Assembly (NCBI RefSeq): GCF_000003815.2
Contig: NC_049987.1
Location: 4,463,146-4,527,145, forward strand
DNA length: 64,000 nucleotides
Source of the DNA: Branchiostoma floridae
Taxonomy: Eukaryota; Chordata; Leptocardii; Amphioxiformes; Branchiostomatidae
Direction of reading: 5' to 3'
Part shown: positions 12,240 to 22,457 of the stretch, in pieces
Numbering within the stretch: position 1 is the stretch's first letter
Layout of the letters: every line of letters starts with the position of its first letter
Notes under the pieces: generated by a model
Databases searched by the model: none
What the model saw: only the letters and a program-made list of their open reading frames with translations
Told to the model about the DNA's origin: nothing
Position numbers and translations under genes: made by a program

Positions 12240-12460
12240 CAAGTCGATGCCTTTTTGCTATCAACACATCATAGTATAAGCATTGCTAACGATCAAGACC
12301 CCTGGTGTAGTGAACGATATGCATAATTATATGAATTATATGAACTATCAACGCATCATGGTAGTATTGCTAACGAACAGGGCCCCTGGTGGAGTGAACG
12401 ATATGTGTACATTATACATGTGCGCTACTGTAGGGATAAGGGAGACTTGAACCCTGGGCC
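12240..12460. repeat. ATCAACACATCAT-type dispersed duplication
   Basis: The block TATCAACACATCATAGTA, GCATTGCTAACGA, GTGAACGATATG occurs at about 12248 and 12346 and again, shortened, at about 12888. Confidence 0.6.
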
Positions 12461-12464
12461 TCGC

Positions 12465-12605
12465 TAGGTCCTGGACACTTTACTAAAGTGAAAATGAGTC
12501 GTCCCTCGGATAGGACGGTAAATGGAGGTCCCGTGTCTGGGGAAAGCCATACCCCGGGCACGTTAAAGAACCGGCCACATGTGCGATGGTGCGGTGTGAG
12601 CGGTT
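12465..12605 (+). mobile_element. 3' part of SINE (family 3)
   Basis: Holds GAGTCGTCCCTCGGATAGGA, TAAATGGAGGTCCCGTGT and GCACGTTAAAGAACC, matching the conserved body of the full copy at 41935-42330 while lacking its tRNA head. Confidence 0.7.
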
Positions 12606-12639
12606 CAAAACCTACAGTACCTTGGCCGCACCTGGGGCC

Positions 12640-12770
12640 ATTACTGTCGTATTGAGGTCACCTGAGTGACGCCGAATGGCAGCTCGCTCCAGACACTTGC
12701 GACAGTCGTATTGAGGTCACCTGAGTGGCGCCGAAAGGCAGCTCGCTCCAGACCCTTGCGATTTAGCCCC
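12640..12770. repeat. about 61-bp tandem duplication
   Basis: Two near-identical units, each with GTCGTATTGAGGTCACCTGA and GGCAGCTCGCTCCAGAC. Confidence 0.85.
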
Positions 12771-13101
12771 GCCTATTGTAAGCTCCTCGTAATTCAGCCC
12801 CTGGCTGCAAAGAGTGAGTAGTCGGCCCACCCAATAACCCAATAACCAATAACACCCTAACCATTACTCCAACACAACACCTCTTAGCTATCAGCGCATC
12901 ATGGTAGGATAAGCATTGCTAACGATATGTGTACGTTATCAATCGGCGCTGCTGTAGGGATAAATGTGTTATCAACAAGAGATAAAGAGACGGACTCTAT
13001 TTCCTCGCTCCCGCCCTGATGTGCCTGGGGTCAGCAATCATACGAGTAAGCCGACACCGAACTCATGGCGGCTGTCCACAAGAGCACAGACACACGGGGA
13101 C

Positions 13102-13441
13102 AGATGTTAGAACGATAGTCTCGAAAACAGGCGTCTGAGGATAGCTGTTTTATCCTCTGTTGAACAGCAGATGTTAGGACGATAGACTCAAACACAGGCG
13201 TGTGGGGATGTAGCTGTTTATTCTCCGTTGAACGATAGATGTTAGGACGATAGACTCAAACACAGGCGTGTGGGGATGTAGCTGTTTATTCTCCGTTGAA
13301 CGATAGATGTTAGGACGATAGACTCAAACACAGGCGTGTGAGGATGTAGCTGCTTTGTCCTCTGTTGAACGACAGATGTTAGGACGATAGACTCAAACAC
13401 AGAAGTCTGAGGAGGTAGTCGTGTTATCTTCTGTTGAAGGA
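13102..13441. repeat. minisatellite, five units of 67-69 bp
   Basis: Units begin AGATGTTAGGACGATAG at 13102, 13169, 13237, 13305 and 13374. The middle units are nearly identical. The array ends as the last unit decays at about 13441. Confidence 0.9.
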
Positions 13442-14714
13442 CAACGCATGCTCAAATGTTTGATGTTGACAAAATGAACGCGCAGGGAAAGAATGTGCAT
13501 TTTGCACTGTCGAAGAAGAAAGAATATCCTTCGTTGAATTTGCCAACAAACTGCGAACGACATACCTTTACCATAATGTATTGGTGTGAAGCTTTTGAGT
13601 GATGTTTCAAATGTCTCATTCGCAAAGTGCCATATGCAGAAATTAAAAGCACTTAGCTCACAGAAGATTGCAAATTTTGTTGCAACGATCGCAGCAATTT
13701 ATACACCAATACCCAATACTTAAAACCGATACATAATCAGTGAGCCTGAAATATGTGACCAGGCTAAAGATTTGATGGGCTGAAAACTGATTTACATCTA
13801 GAACATTGCGAGTAGACTGACAGTGTTTCATTGTCGACATTTTGGGTGTATATGTGGTGTGAAATTCCCCTAAATTCAAGTTTTATATTTCGTGTTACAA
13901 GTGGGATTTATCCAGCTGAAGTTTTTGCCACTACACGCTGGATCTCAAATAGAAAAGTGACCCACATAACTGGCGGCTCGGACTTCGGATAAGAATAGCA
14001 GTACTGGAATGTGGGAACTTCCCACGATGTCTGAGACCCTTACAGTACCAGCGTATGATGTGGTATAAACAACGCTGTGCTAGATACTACCCTGTTTAAC
14101 GTTTCTGTGTACATAGAAGAGCTTAGGTTTATAGTTAAGAGACGACTACTTGCCTACTCTTTGCCATACCGTCGGTTGAGCCGTATTTAGCATCTAACGG
14201 AGAGGTAGGGGAGTTTTCAACGTGGCACAAACGGTCGACTGAAACCGTGGGGTTGGAAATATCATTTCTGAAATCCTTGCATCCGACTTTTCTTCCCAGA
14301 TTTCAGGATGTTCCGATTTGTGGAAGGTAGGTGGTTGGTTTGGAAATTCCTGGACTAATAAGTTTATGCTAATTTCCCCATGTATTGGTTTTCTGTAATT
14401 GACCAGGTTAAACTAACATGTATTCGTCGTAAATTTGATGAAATTTTAGAGGGAGGAAAATTCCATTTTTATGCTTCATTCGGAAGATTTGTGACTGCAT
14501 ATCATTTCGCCATACATAATGATAGAATTGGTGTAAAACGGAAAAAATATCATAGATTTTTATGTCAATAGATATAACTAAATTGCACGACAATTGTACT
14601 TACAGGTACAATGCACGGCAACTTGTGCGAACATGCATATGGGAGAATATTGCTAATATATAACAAATTTTACAACTTTGTCTACATTATGAATAACAGT
14701 GGGAATGATAGTAA
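13442..14714. other. no gene seen
   Basis: Intergenic, AT-rich. Short open frames here have no recognisable domain. Confidence 0.4.
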
Positions 14715-14814
14715 NNNNNNNNNNNNNNNNNNNNNNNNNNNNNNNNNNNNNNNNNNNNNNNNNNNNNNNNNNNNNNNNNNNNNNNNNNNNNNNNNNNNNN
14801 NNNNNNNNNNNNNN
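14715..14814. other. assembly gap, 100 N, followed by (CA)n
   Basis: Exactly 100 N, followed at 14815-14868 by a (CA)-rich microsatellite that probably caused the gap. Confidence 0.95.
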
Positions 14815-14879
14815 ATCACACATACATACACACACACTAACACACATAACACACATAAACACAAACATTTTGTTTGTAT

Positions 14880-14935
14880 GACTCGTCCGAGGATCGAACT
14901 CGCGATAGTTTAACCCCCGGTCGAGTCATACCGAA
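14880..14935 (-). mobile_element. tRNA-like fragment
   Basis: The minus strand holds GCGAGTTCGATCCTCGGACG, a B-box-like segment with pairing arms. There is no matching A box in range, so this is a SINE or tRNA remnant. Confidence 0.35.
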
Positions 14936-14939
14936 TACT

Positions 14940-16340
14940 TTTAAAATAGTAAAAGTGCTGCTTTCTCTGCATAGCACTCAGCATTGGGGAAATAGTATGG
15001 TTGTTCAACATACACTCCACTGTCCATGGACTTGCCCCCTGCTGTATGGATTTGCACAATGTTATGTGGCACAAGGGCTTTTGATCGGGCGCCGCCATAG
15101 GTGCCCCCATATGTGGTGCGCGGAAGACTTTATCTACCACGGCAGCCGCGATTTGATTGGACAGAAATATCTGGTTTTATTAGCACATATCATGGTAGAC
15201 ATCAACAGACTGTAAAAGTTGCCACAGGGGCACATGTGAGTGGCGAAAGGTATCCCCAGTCAGTTGACCTTCCTCGGCCAAATTTTTCCCATAGTTTTCG
15301 GTCTTTGTTGTGACATCCAAGAATTTGGAGGGACGTTACAGTTGCACAGCTGGGTGATTTTTAAGACACTTGAGACCACCAGTATGATATCCGATAGTGT
15401 GATTCCCAAAACATATGTACTGAGATTCTCTCTTCACGCCCCCCTCCCCACCCTATCTACATACAGTATCTAGTATAAGCATAGTCAGAAAAAGTTGTTT
15501 CCTGACTCATATAGTACATTTGTACTACACATGGGTGATGTCTACAAAATTTTGTGTTTGTTTGTCTACTTGTTTGTTTGTATCAACACGTCCTGGTTTC
15601 TAACTACCGCCTTATGTCCATATGTATGTAAAATTACATTTTTTTGTATCGAGTTTTGTCAGTAGGGCTCCTCGACCCTTTGCAACACTACGGGCCAGTT
15701 GGACAGTCCTGGTTTTGTATCCTGAACCAAATAAATTTAAGCATATTAAAAAAAGTCAATTTGTCATGGAATACTCTTAAGGTATGATATCTTCCCCAAT
15801 AAGCTATTCACAAATACAACAGTCTTCATACGGCAGATTTCTAAATACAACTGATTTCAAGATACTCGATACCAGAAGTAGATTTGACTAAGTAAACGTT
15901 ATATCTTTATATGTTGTATCCGACAGCTCTCACATTAGATGCTAAGATAGATAAATACATAGTGTTATAAAGGTTTTTGTTTTCCTATACGGTTTAGTCA
16001 GTAGAATTGTGTAGTTTACAGTTGACAATACAAAAGTCACTGTACTTTATCTGTCGTGTAAATAAAGTATCTTGTAGCAATAACTGTGTTCCGTTGGTTG
16101 CCGACGTTGTTACCTTGGTGATAATATTTCTTCCCCATTTTTCAAACGGTGTCCTTCCTGTGTATATGGGATCTTAACTAAGTCTAAAATTTACTAATAA
16201 ATCTTATGGATTAACTAAACATTAACTAACCAACACTACATTAATAAGTTGGGACTTACGACAGATTTTCAGCTGACTCCATCATCCTTGTTCACTGAAT
16301 GGACCAGTCGACTGTAGCAACCGGAACGTGACGTTGGAGA
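14940..16340. other. no gene seen; upstream region of first channel gene
   Basis: No exon is recognised. A 5' non-coding exon for the gene at 16532 could lie here, because that coding exon is preceded by a plausible acceptor (TGTCTCCAG ending at 16523), but I cannot place it. Confidence 0.35.
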
Positions 16341-16344
16341 CACG

Positions 16345-16500
16345 TGACTGCAGCAGAGGGTCGTAAATGCCAGATTACCTATGTCGCCGCCCGTCTCTGT
16401 TTAACGATTGACGGTGGGCGTGTGTGTAGTGTTTGTTACTAGATTAAAGCTTAGTTTATCCATAATGTCATTTACCAACACAGATGAACTTTCAAGTCTA
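16345..16500 (+). repeat. dispersed 5'-flanking repeat (copy 1)
   Basis: Shares GGTCGTAA, CCAGATTACCTATGTCGCC, CCCGTCTCT, GACGGTG and ACACAGATGAACTTTCA, in the same order, with 47270-47398. Both copies end within 50 bp of a coding exon. Confidence 0.7.
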
Positions 16501-16531
16501 AATCATCTTGTATTTGTCTCCAGACGTGGCC

Positions 16532-19500
16532 ATGGCCGTGCGGATGCTCCAGAGCGGGTCGGCCGGGGGGAAGAGCGTGGGCGTCCGCAAACAGCCCGAC
16601 GCGTCCCCGAGGATAGGAGCCGACCATGTGGCCGCCGGGTTGGACGGTATCCTGGCTGCCTCTGTACTCTCAGAAGGTTTGTAGATAATTCAACAGAGAA
16701 GCACACACACAATCTTTTTTTTCTTCATGTTTTGACAAATTTCTTCAGTCTGACCTAATGGCGGAGTGATACAGTTTACTTCGTAGTAATGCAAGTTTGC
16801 TAGGTCACAATTCATGTGCCTGATGATACAGCAGTACAATCTGCTTAGCTGGCGTTTTCAGTATGATTGATGAGAAAAGTAGAACAAATGCTAGAATTAC
16901 GTATATCTATCTTGAATGTAACAGTCATATTTTTTTTCATTCTTGAACTAGTTAAACTGTAATATCCAACACAAAAAATACAACCCAAATTTTCGACTGA
17001 ACAGCACCAGAAATTAACAATCCACTGCTGCCTTGATGTCACGTTATGCATGCAGATAGAACACGTGACTCAGTGATCAGTGGATCATAAGTTGCAGGAA
17101 GTCTCTGTTCAAGAATGGTTGTAATATTTTTTTATCATTTTGCAATTGGTCATTTTACAGAGGGCATGAAGGATATGAAGAAGAGGCTAGGCGCCAGGAT
17201 AAAAATCAACGTCAGCGGTCTGAAGTTCGAGACCAAAGATGGCGTCTTCCTCCAGCACCCCGACACACTCATGGGTATGCAGGGCCACTTCTCTGTCACT
17301 ATACAGTCAAACCTGCTCAAGCGACCACCTCTTCTCAGCGACCACTTGGCCATTACGACCGCTTTTTTCTCGGTCCCGAAATTTTTCCCCATTGACATAA
17401 GCATTAAGTGGCCCCTTGTCAAAGACCACCTGGCCAACGCGACCGCGACCGCCAAAAATTGGGACCAAATTCCTGCCAATAACGACCGCGTCATTTTAAA
17501 TTCTTGAGGTGTCATCGATTTTTAACGATAACTATCACGATTTTGTGCCAAATTCGGCCAGTTTGTGACAACCATTACGATGTTATGTTCAAAATAAAGA
17601 TGGCGGCGGATGCACTTGCGTGTGCTTGCTATTTGCCATTAATCACAACACAACTTTACATCGGGCATGTCGTCAGTCCATACTAGGTCGTCAGTCCATA
17701 CTCTTCTAAACGACCCCCTTACCAAATCAAACGCTTTTGCCCGGTCCCTTGGGTGGTCGTCTTTAGCAGGGTTGACTGTATTTCATTACCTTTGTGTTAC
17801 CTCCATGAAAAACGGAGGTATTGTTTTTTGTCTTTCTGTTTAGGTATCTGTGGGTTTGTATTCCAGGTATTCCGGATATTTGTGGCTAGCATAACTTTTG
17901 AACCTGTATATTACCCTGTAGGAGATGTCGCCCGTAGGCAAGAGTACTACAATGAGGAGAAAGACGAGTTCTTCTTCGATCGACATCGTCCCAGCTTTGA
18001 GGCGATTTTTCGCTACTATCAAACAGGTGCGTCCAAAATGATTTACAAATATAAAGAAATATGTTGTGATTTTACCTGTATGTGTTTATATTTTTGTTTA
18101 GTTTTATGTTTATTGCCTTTGGGAAGGAGATCCACCTCCGATAAATGCATTGTTTGTATCAGTGTCTATACCTATACGCAGTGATATTCAAAGATCCATT
18201 TGTTTGATTCTTTTTTTTTTGTATTCTAGCATGTCGTTAGTTATTGATTGTTATAATATTCATGGCAATTTTGGCATCAGTATTTTCGGGTGATGCAGAA
18301 TTATAGAACGGCACCCCCATCTTGAAGATAGTGTAGTCCAGCCATAAAACAGTTGTTGATCGCCTGCACACTTTGTAGCCTTGACCTAATAATAAACTCT
18401 CATAGCAAAGGTTAAACAGCTGCCTTGGTTGCCGCCTAGTGTCATAACGAAAGTTTATTCGCAAGTTATTATAATAAACACGTATTTGGACATAAATGGA
18501 AATAGGTTGAAAGATATTGTCATTTTAAAGAGGGCATACAACAAACACCATCATTACTTCAGGGAGTTTTGTGCCCTACGATCTCTTATTTGATAGTTTG
18601 AAGAAGAACTCTTAACCATTGCACTTTTCTATTGCAGGGAACTTGGTCCGACCTACCAACATCCCTGTCGACATCTTTGCCGACGAGCTGCGCTTCTTCG
18701 ACCTGGGAGACGACCTGATTCTTGACTTCTTGGACTCGGAAGGTTATCCCGTGGATCGGCCACTCATGGACCTCCTGCCGGAAACCGAGCCAAAACGGAC
18801 AATATGGCTCCTCTTTGATTACCCCGACAGTTCGGTTTGGGCTAAAATTGTCGGTTTTATCTCAATCAGTGTCATTCTTATCTCTATTGCACAGTTTTGT
18901 ATCGAGACTCTTCCTCAATACAAGAGCCAACAGGCGCTGAGCTTCCCGCCCAATGCAACGGCTACAGAAGTGTTAGAAACAAGCGGGTTCTTCCAAGTGG
19001 AGACGGCATGCGTCGTCTGGTTCTGCTTCGAGCTGTTGATCCGATTCTACGCCTCTCCCAGCAAAGTTGCGTTTGTCAAGGACGTCATGAACATCATGGA
19101 TCTTATTTCCATCGTGCCTTACTTCGTCACCCTCGGGATTCTCATCGGCGATATCGACATTTCGGGAAATCAGGTAACCGTCGCGTTTGTACGAGTGCTA
19201 AAAGTGGTTCGAGTCTTCCGTATATTCAAACTTTCCCGCCATTTCACGGGTATGCAAATTCTTGGAAAGACTCTACATGCCAGTATGTCGGAACTAGGTA
19301 TGCTTCTGTTCTTCCTGTCTGTCATGACGGTGTTTTATGCCAGTGGAGTGTACTACGCGGAGTTTGGGCACCCCAAAACTTACTACACCAGTATACCGGA
19401 GGGTTTTTGGTGGGCTGTCGTAACAATGACAACAGTTGGCTACGGAGACCAATACCCCGTTTCTCTCCCGGGCAAAATCGTCGGCTCCATGTGCGTGGTC

Positions 19501-19944
19501 ACCGGCCTTCTTGTCATCGCGTTGCCCGTACCGATCATCGTAGAAAATTTCAACCACTTCTATGGAAAAGAAAAACGGAAAAGGGAACTGAAGGAGAAAG
19601 ACAAGAAGGCAAAGCCGACCCTGGCGGTTAGGGTTGCCGTGCTCCTGTTCCGTATTATAAACAAGTGTGGCTGCCAACGTTTTCTACCTTCTCTGCCAGA
19701 GCAGGACGGCGCTGACAAAAATGGCGCCGACCCGGACGCACCGGATATCCAGGTGCACGCCTTTGATCAGGAAGTTGAAGACGATCCTATCGCTAATGCC
19801 ATTGACAACGTGAGAACTCACCAACCTGAAATTCCAACGATGACTATGCTTGGTCGGTTTGCGGTGCCTGTGGCGAAGTCCACGGAAAATATCAACTATA
19901 TACACAGATCGTCTGACAACATCAACAGGGTAGTGAGAAGATGA
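16532..19944 (+). CDS. Shaker-type (Kv1-like) voltage-gated K+ channel, gene 1
   Basis: Four coding exons, 16532-16676, 17161-17274, 17922-18026 and 18638-19944, join in frame (all phase 1, GT-AG) to 556 residues. The start is the first in-frame ATG after a stop at 16499; its context GGCCATGG is good. Domains seen: T1 tetramerisation about 61-155 with FFDRHRPSF; S1 about 189-210; sequon NAT at 227; S2 239-259; S3 267-290; S4 303-323 with R, K, R, R, K, R at every third position; S5 about 339-364; filter TTVGYGD 386-392; S6 398-425 with the canonical PVP gate at 418-420. The C tail is basic just after S6 and acidic at about 498-505. Kv1 channels form plasma-membrane tetramers that repolarise excitable cells. 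It is the only one of the four with introns inside T1. A candidate poly(A) signal ATTAAA lies at 20215. Confident of family; subtype not assigned. Confidence 0.93.
17304..17778. mobile_element. pogo/mariner-like MITE in intron 2 of channel gene 1
   Basis: Ends are CAGTCAAACCTGCTC on the left and, reversed, CAGTCAACCCTGCTA on the right, followed on both by GACCACC. TA dinucleotides flank it at 17302-17303 and 17779-17780, as expected of Tc1/mariner/pogo elements. It has GACCACCT/GACCGC-rich arms and no transposase frame. It makes up 475 of the 647 bp of the intron. Confidence 0.8.
17798..17910. repeat. TACCTCCATG repeat next to exon 3 acceptor
   Basis: Starts TTACCTCCATGAAAAACGG, then GAGGTATTG, and ends with GCATAACTTTTGAACC just before the acceptor at 17920-17921. 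A related block in the opposite orientation ends CTCCATGACATTTCATGGAG at about 57340-57360, and CCTCCATGAA also occurs near 34882 and 56709. It occupies nearly all the intron left over from the MITE. Confidence 0.6.
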
Positions 19945-21041
19945 GGTCAAACATGCTACGCAGGTAAAACAGTGGTGTTGCGCAGTGTACTTGTCGGTCA
20001 CGGTACTTACCAGTGTAACGCTAGTACTTGTCGGCCACGGTACGTACCGATAGGGAGTGGACAAATCTCCCTGTAACTGTGCCTGGCATCTGTTATTTGA
20101 TCCCCAATGGCGGACTCCAACAAACTATGCAGATTTTTCTCACCAGGATTACAACAATGTTGGCTAACTTCTCTTCTTCTTCTTCTTGTAAGCTTGGACA
20201 TCATAAATGCCACTATTAAAGTGTAGATATTTTGAATATTAAAAGAAAGTATTGTGCGCCCACTGCACAGAATCCTATCTTTTAGCATACGTATACATTA
20301 AAGAAGTTTGTAAAGTTTTCTTTAATTGGGTGAAGAAACCGGACCTTTACTCAATACGTAAATGCGTGCTGAAAGATCGAATTTCGTGCAGTGGGCTTTT
20401 TTTAAAAGAAATATTCTAAACGGCAAATGTAATAGTTTACAGTTCATTTTAGATATCTAAGGGTAAGTTGAAATATCAACAAAGACTGGACGACATGGAA
20501 TGAATATTTAGATGGGATTCAGAAACGTAAATAAGTCCATTGGCAATTTTGTTTCTTTCGAAAGGAATGACTGGGTTCCAATACTAACTATTACTGGACA
20601 AAAGCGTTCTATCATTCAGATTCAATTCTTTTCATACACTCGTGATTCGCACATGATTTTTATTACTTATTAGACCACTTTTAGACCAATTTTAGTTTCT
20701 AAAATGCTTATCTACACATACTTACCTCTACCTCAGTTAACACCAGGAAAGTGTATCATTTTCACATCGAAAATATACCAAGGGAAAAAATATTAGTCTC
20801 TACAAAATTGCAACTTTTTTAGGTTAGGGGTAAGCCACAGAAAATGAAAAAGGACAAAATGAACAAACATATATTGTCGTACATTGCAAAAACAAATGCC
20901 GTGAAAAATATATATGTTTTGTTGTTAACATCACTATAACAGCATATAACTAGTCAAATCAATCCGCAAAAACTGTAAAATCTTTGTGTTGTATTTTTCT
21001 AAAGTCAATGTGAAATATTTGAAATCCATCGTCTGTATGTT
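19945..21041. other. 3' flank of channel gene 1; no further gene seen
   Basis: Includes the likely 3' untranslated region, with ATTAAA at 20215-20220. The rest is AT-rich without recognised features. Confidence 0.4.
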
Positions 21042-21049
21042 GTTCCTTA

Positions 21050-21329
21050 TAATCTCCAAGCAGATCTTGCTGTGGCAAATGGGAAGGAGTTTAGCCGGCA
21101 GAGGAGCTATTGGCCACAGCGATAATCCCGGCCAAATTTAGCCAATTTTAGCCAATTTTCACGTTGGAGGTAAGTGGATACTAGGAGGAGCAGAAACACG
21201 TTTCTGAAAAGATCGCCCCTCCCGCTGCCTTTGAGCGGTTCCGTTCTGCAGCAGATCTTCGCTGTGGCCAATAGCTCCTCTGCCGTAAACTCCTTCCCAT
21301 TTGCCACAGCAAGATCTGCTTGGAGATTA
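21050..21329. mobile_element. long-TIR MITE, family TAATCTCCAAGCAG (copy 1)
   Basis: The arms of about 75 bp are almost perfectly inverted and start TAATCTCCAAGCAGATCTTG. An exact 8-bp target duplication GTTCCTTA lies at 21042-21049 and 21330-21337. It is non-coding. An 8-bp duplication with long TIRs fits hAT, P, Merlin or Mutator-type superfamilies; I cannot choose. Relatives are at 44985-45090 and 50075-50359. Confidence 0.88.
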
Positions 21330-21337
21330 GTTCCTTA

Positions 21338-21955
21338 TACACTGGTGTTCATCGGTAGTGATGCATTGTTCAACGCCTCCTGGCGTCTTTCCTTGATATT
21401 GCAGCTACACGTTTCTGTATCTTTTGTCCTGGACATGGTAGATAGTTTGATTTCAGAGGCAATTCTACACGACCAAACAAAAGTAAGTTCGAAACTCCTG
21501 CCTTCAGAAAAAAACTTTCCTCTCTCAAATCTTCCCCAACGTCACAATGAATACATCGAGAGTATAACCTAAAATCTCATATGTAATCCGGGTTAACATA
21601 GGTAGGAAAGGATTTGCGTTGCGAATACACGGAAATACATAATTTTGATACGTTTTGTGAAACCGTCAAAAGATTTTTGGCGACGCCTCAAGGGCTAGGC
21701 TAAGTGTAATTGTTAGCGAGTAACTTCTATGGGGAAAAAGAAGATTTGTATGGGCAAAATTGGGTAAAAAAAGGACATGTAAATTTGTGTGGCTTGCATG
21801 TCTTGTCTGTGTTGTCATGTCAAAGAATAAAACGACATTCGTATCGACTGCCGCATTCTAACATTTACTGTATTGTTTTCGTTTACCTTGTGTGGCACAT
21901 AGATTGATTCTTTGCTGTTTCATTATAGCAGGGTATTTTATACAGGTAGAGGTTG
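21338..21955. other. no gene seen
   Basis: Intergenic. A 132-codon frame at 21174-21572 begins inside the MITE and has no recognised domain. Confidence 0.4.
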
Positions 21956-21959
21956 CTAG

Positions 21960-22140
21960 CGCTTCCTCTTTTACGTCCAAAGGCACATCCAAGAACATGT
22001 GGTCCCCATTTTACATCCCTTCCGAAAGACGGGTGCAGTCCTAACCGAAATGCCCTTCCCAGGATTTGGACCTGGTCTTTCATCTAATTGGAACCAGGTG
22101 CAGGAGCTCATGGGTTACCAGTTGAGCTACAAGGGCATCT
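21960..22140 (-). mobile_element. tRNA-derived SINE (family 1)
   Basis: The minus strand carries TGTAGCTCAACTGGTAACCC (A box) near 22128 and the family body ending in GATGTAAAATGGGGACC near 22005. Confidence 0.65.
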
Positions 22141-22383
22141 GCATTGATTTCATTGCGCAAATTGTGATCATGCGCAACTACCCATGAAAACCGTATTTCC
22201 TGTTTAGAAAGTCATTAGTGGTTGGAATGTCGGTCTGTATTTTTTTGTGTGTGTTTGTACATTTTAATTTTCCTGTTCTAGATTTTGCAGTGAAGACAGC
22301 CCTTCTTCCTTGCTAAATTATAATCCGATGCCAAAATCTTTATCCTATAGCAAGTTAGTAGTAATACAAAAGCCATATTTTAA

Positions 22384-22457
22384 AACCGGGGCTCGGCCGG
22401 AAAGTTTGCGGGAACCAAAAGTCATGATGCAAGAGACAACAAAGACACACAAAACGT
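22384..22457. mobile_element. Harbinger-like MITE fragment disrupted by a LINE
   Basis: AAACCGGGGCTCGGCCGGAA, then GGAACCAAAAGTCATGATG, then GACAACAAAGACACACAAAACGT align in order with the left arms of the elements at 47657 and 59425. The rest of the element is missing beyond the LINE insertion. Confidence 0.65.

Noticed and set aside
13102-13441. CRISPR-like regular repeat array
   Set aside because: Units are contiguous 67-69-bp tandem repeats with no unique spacers, in a eukaryotic genome; this is a minisatellite.
18897-19631. 244-codon open frame within channel gene 1
   Set aside because: Out of frame with the channel CDS and without any domain; a shadow of the coding exon.
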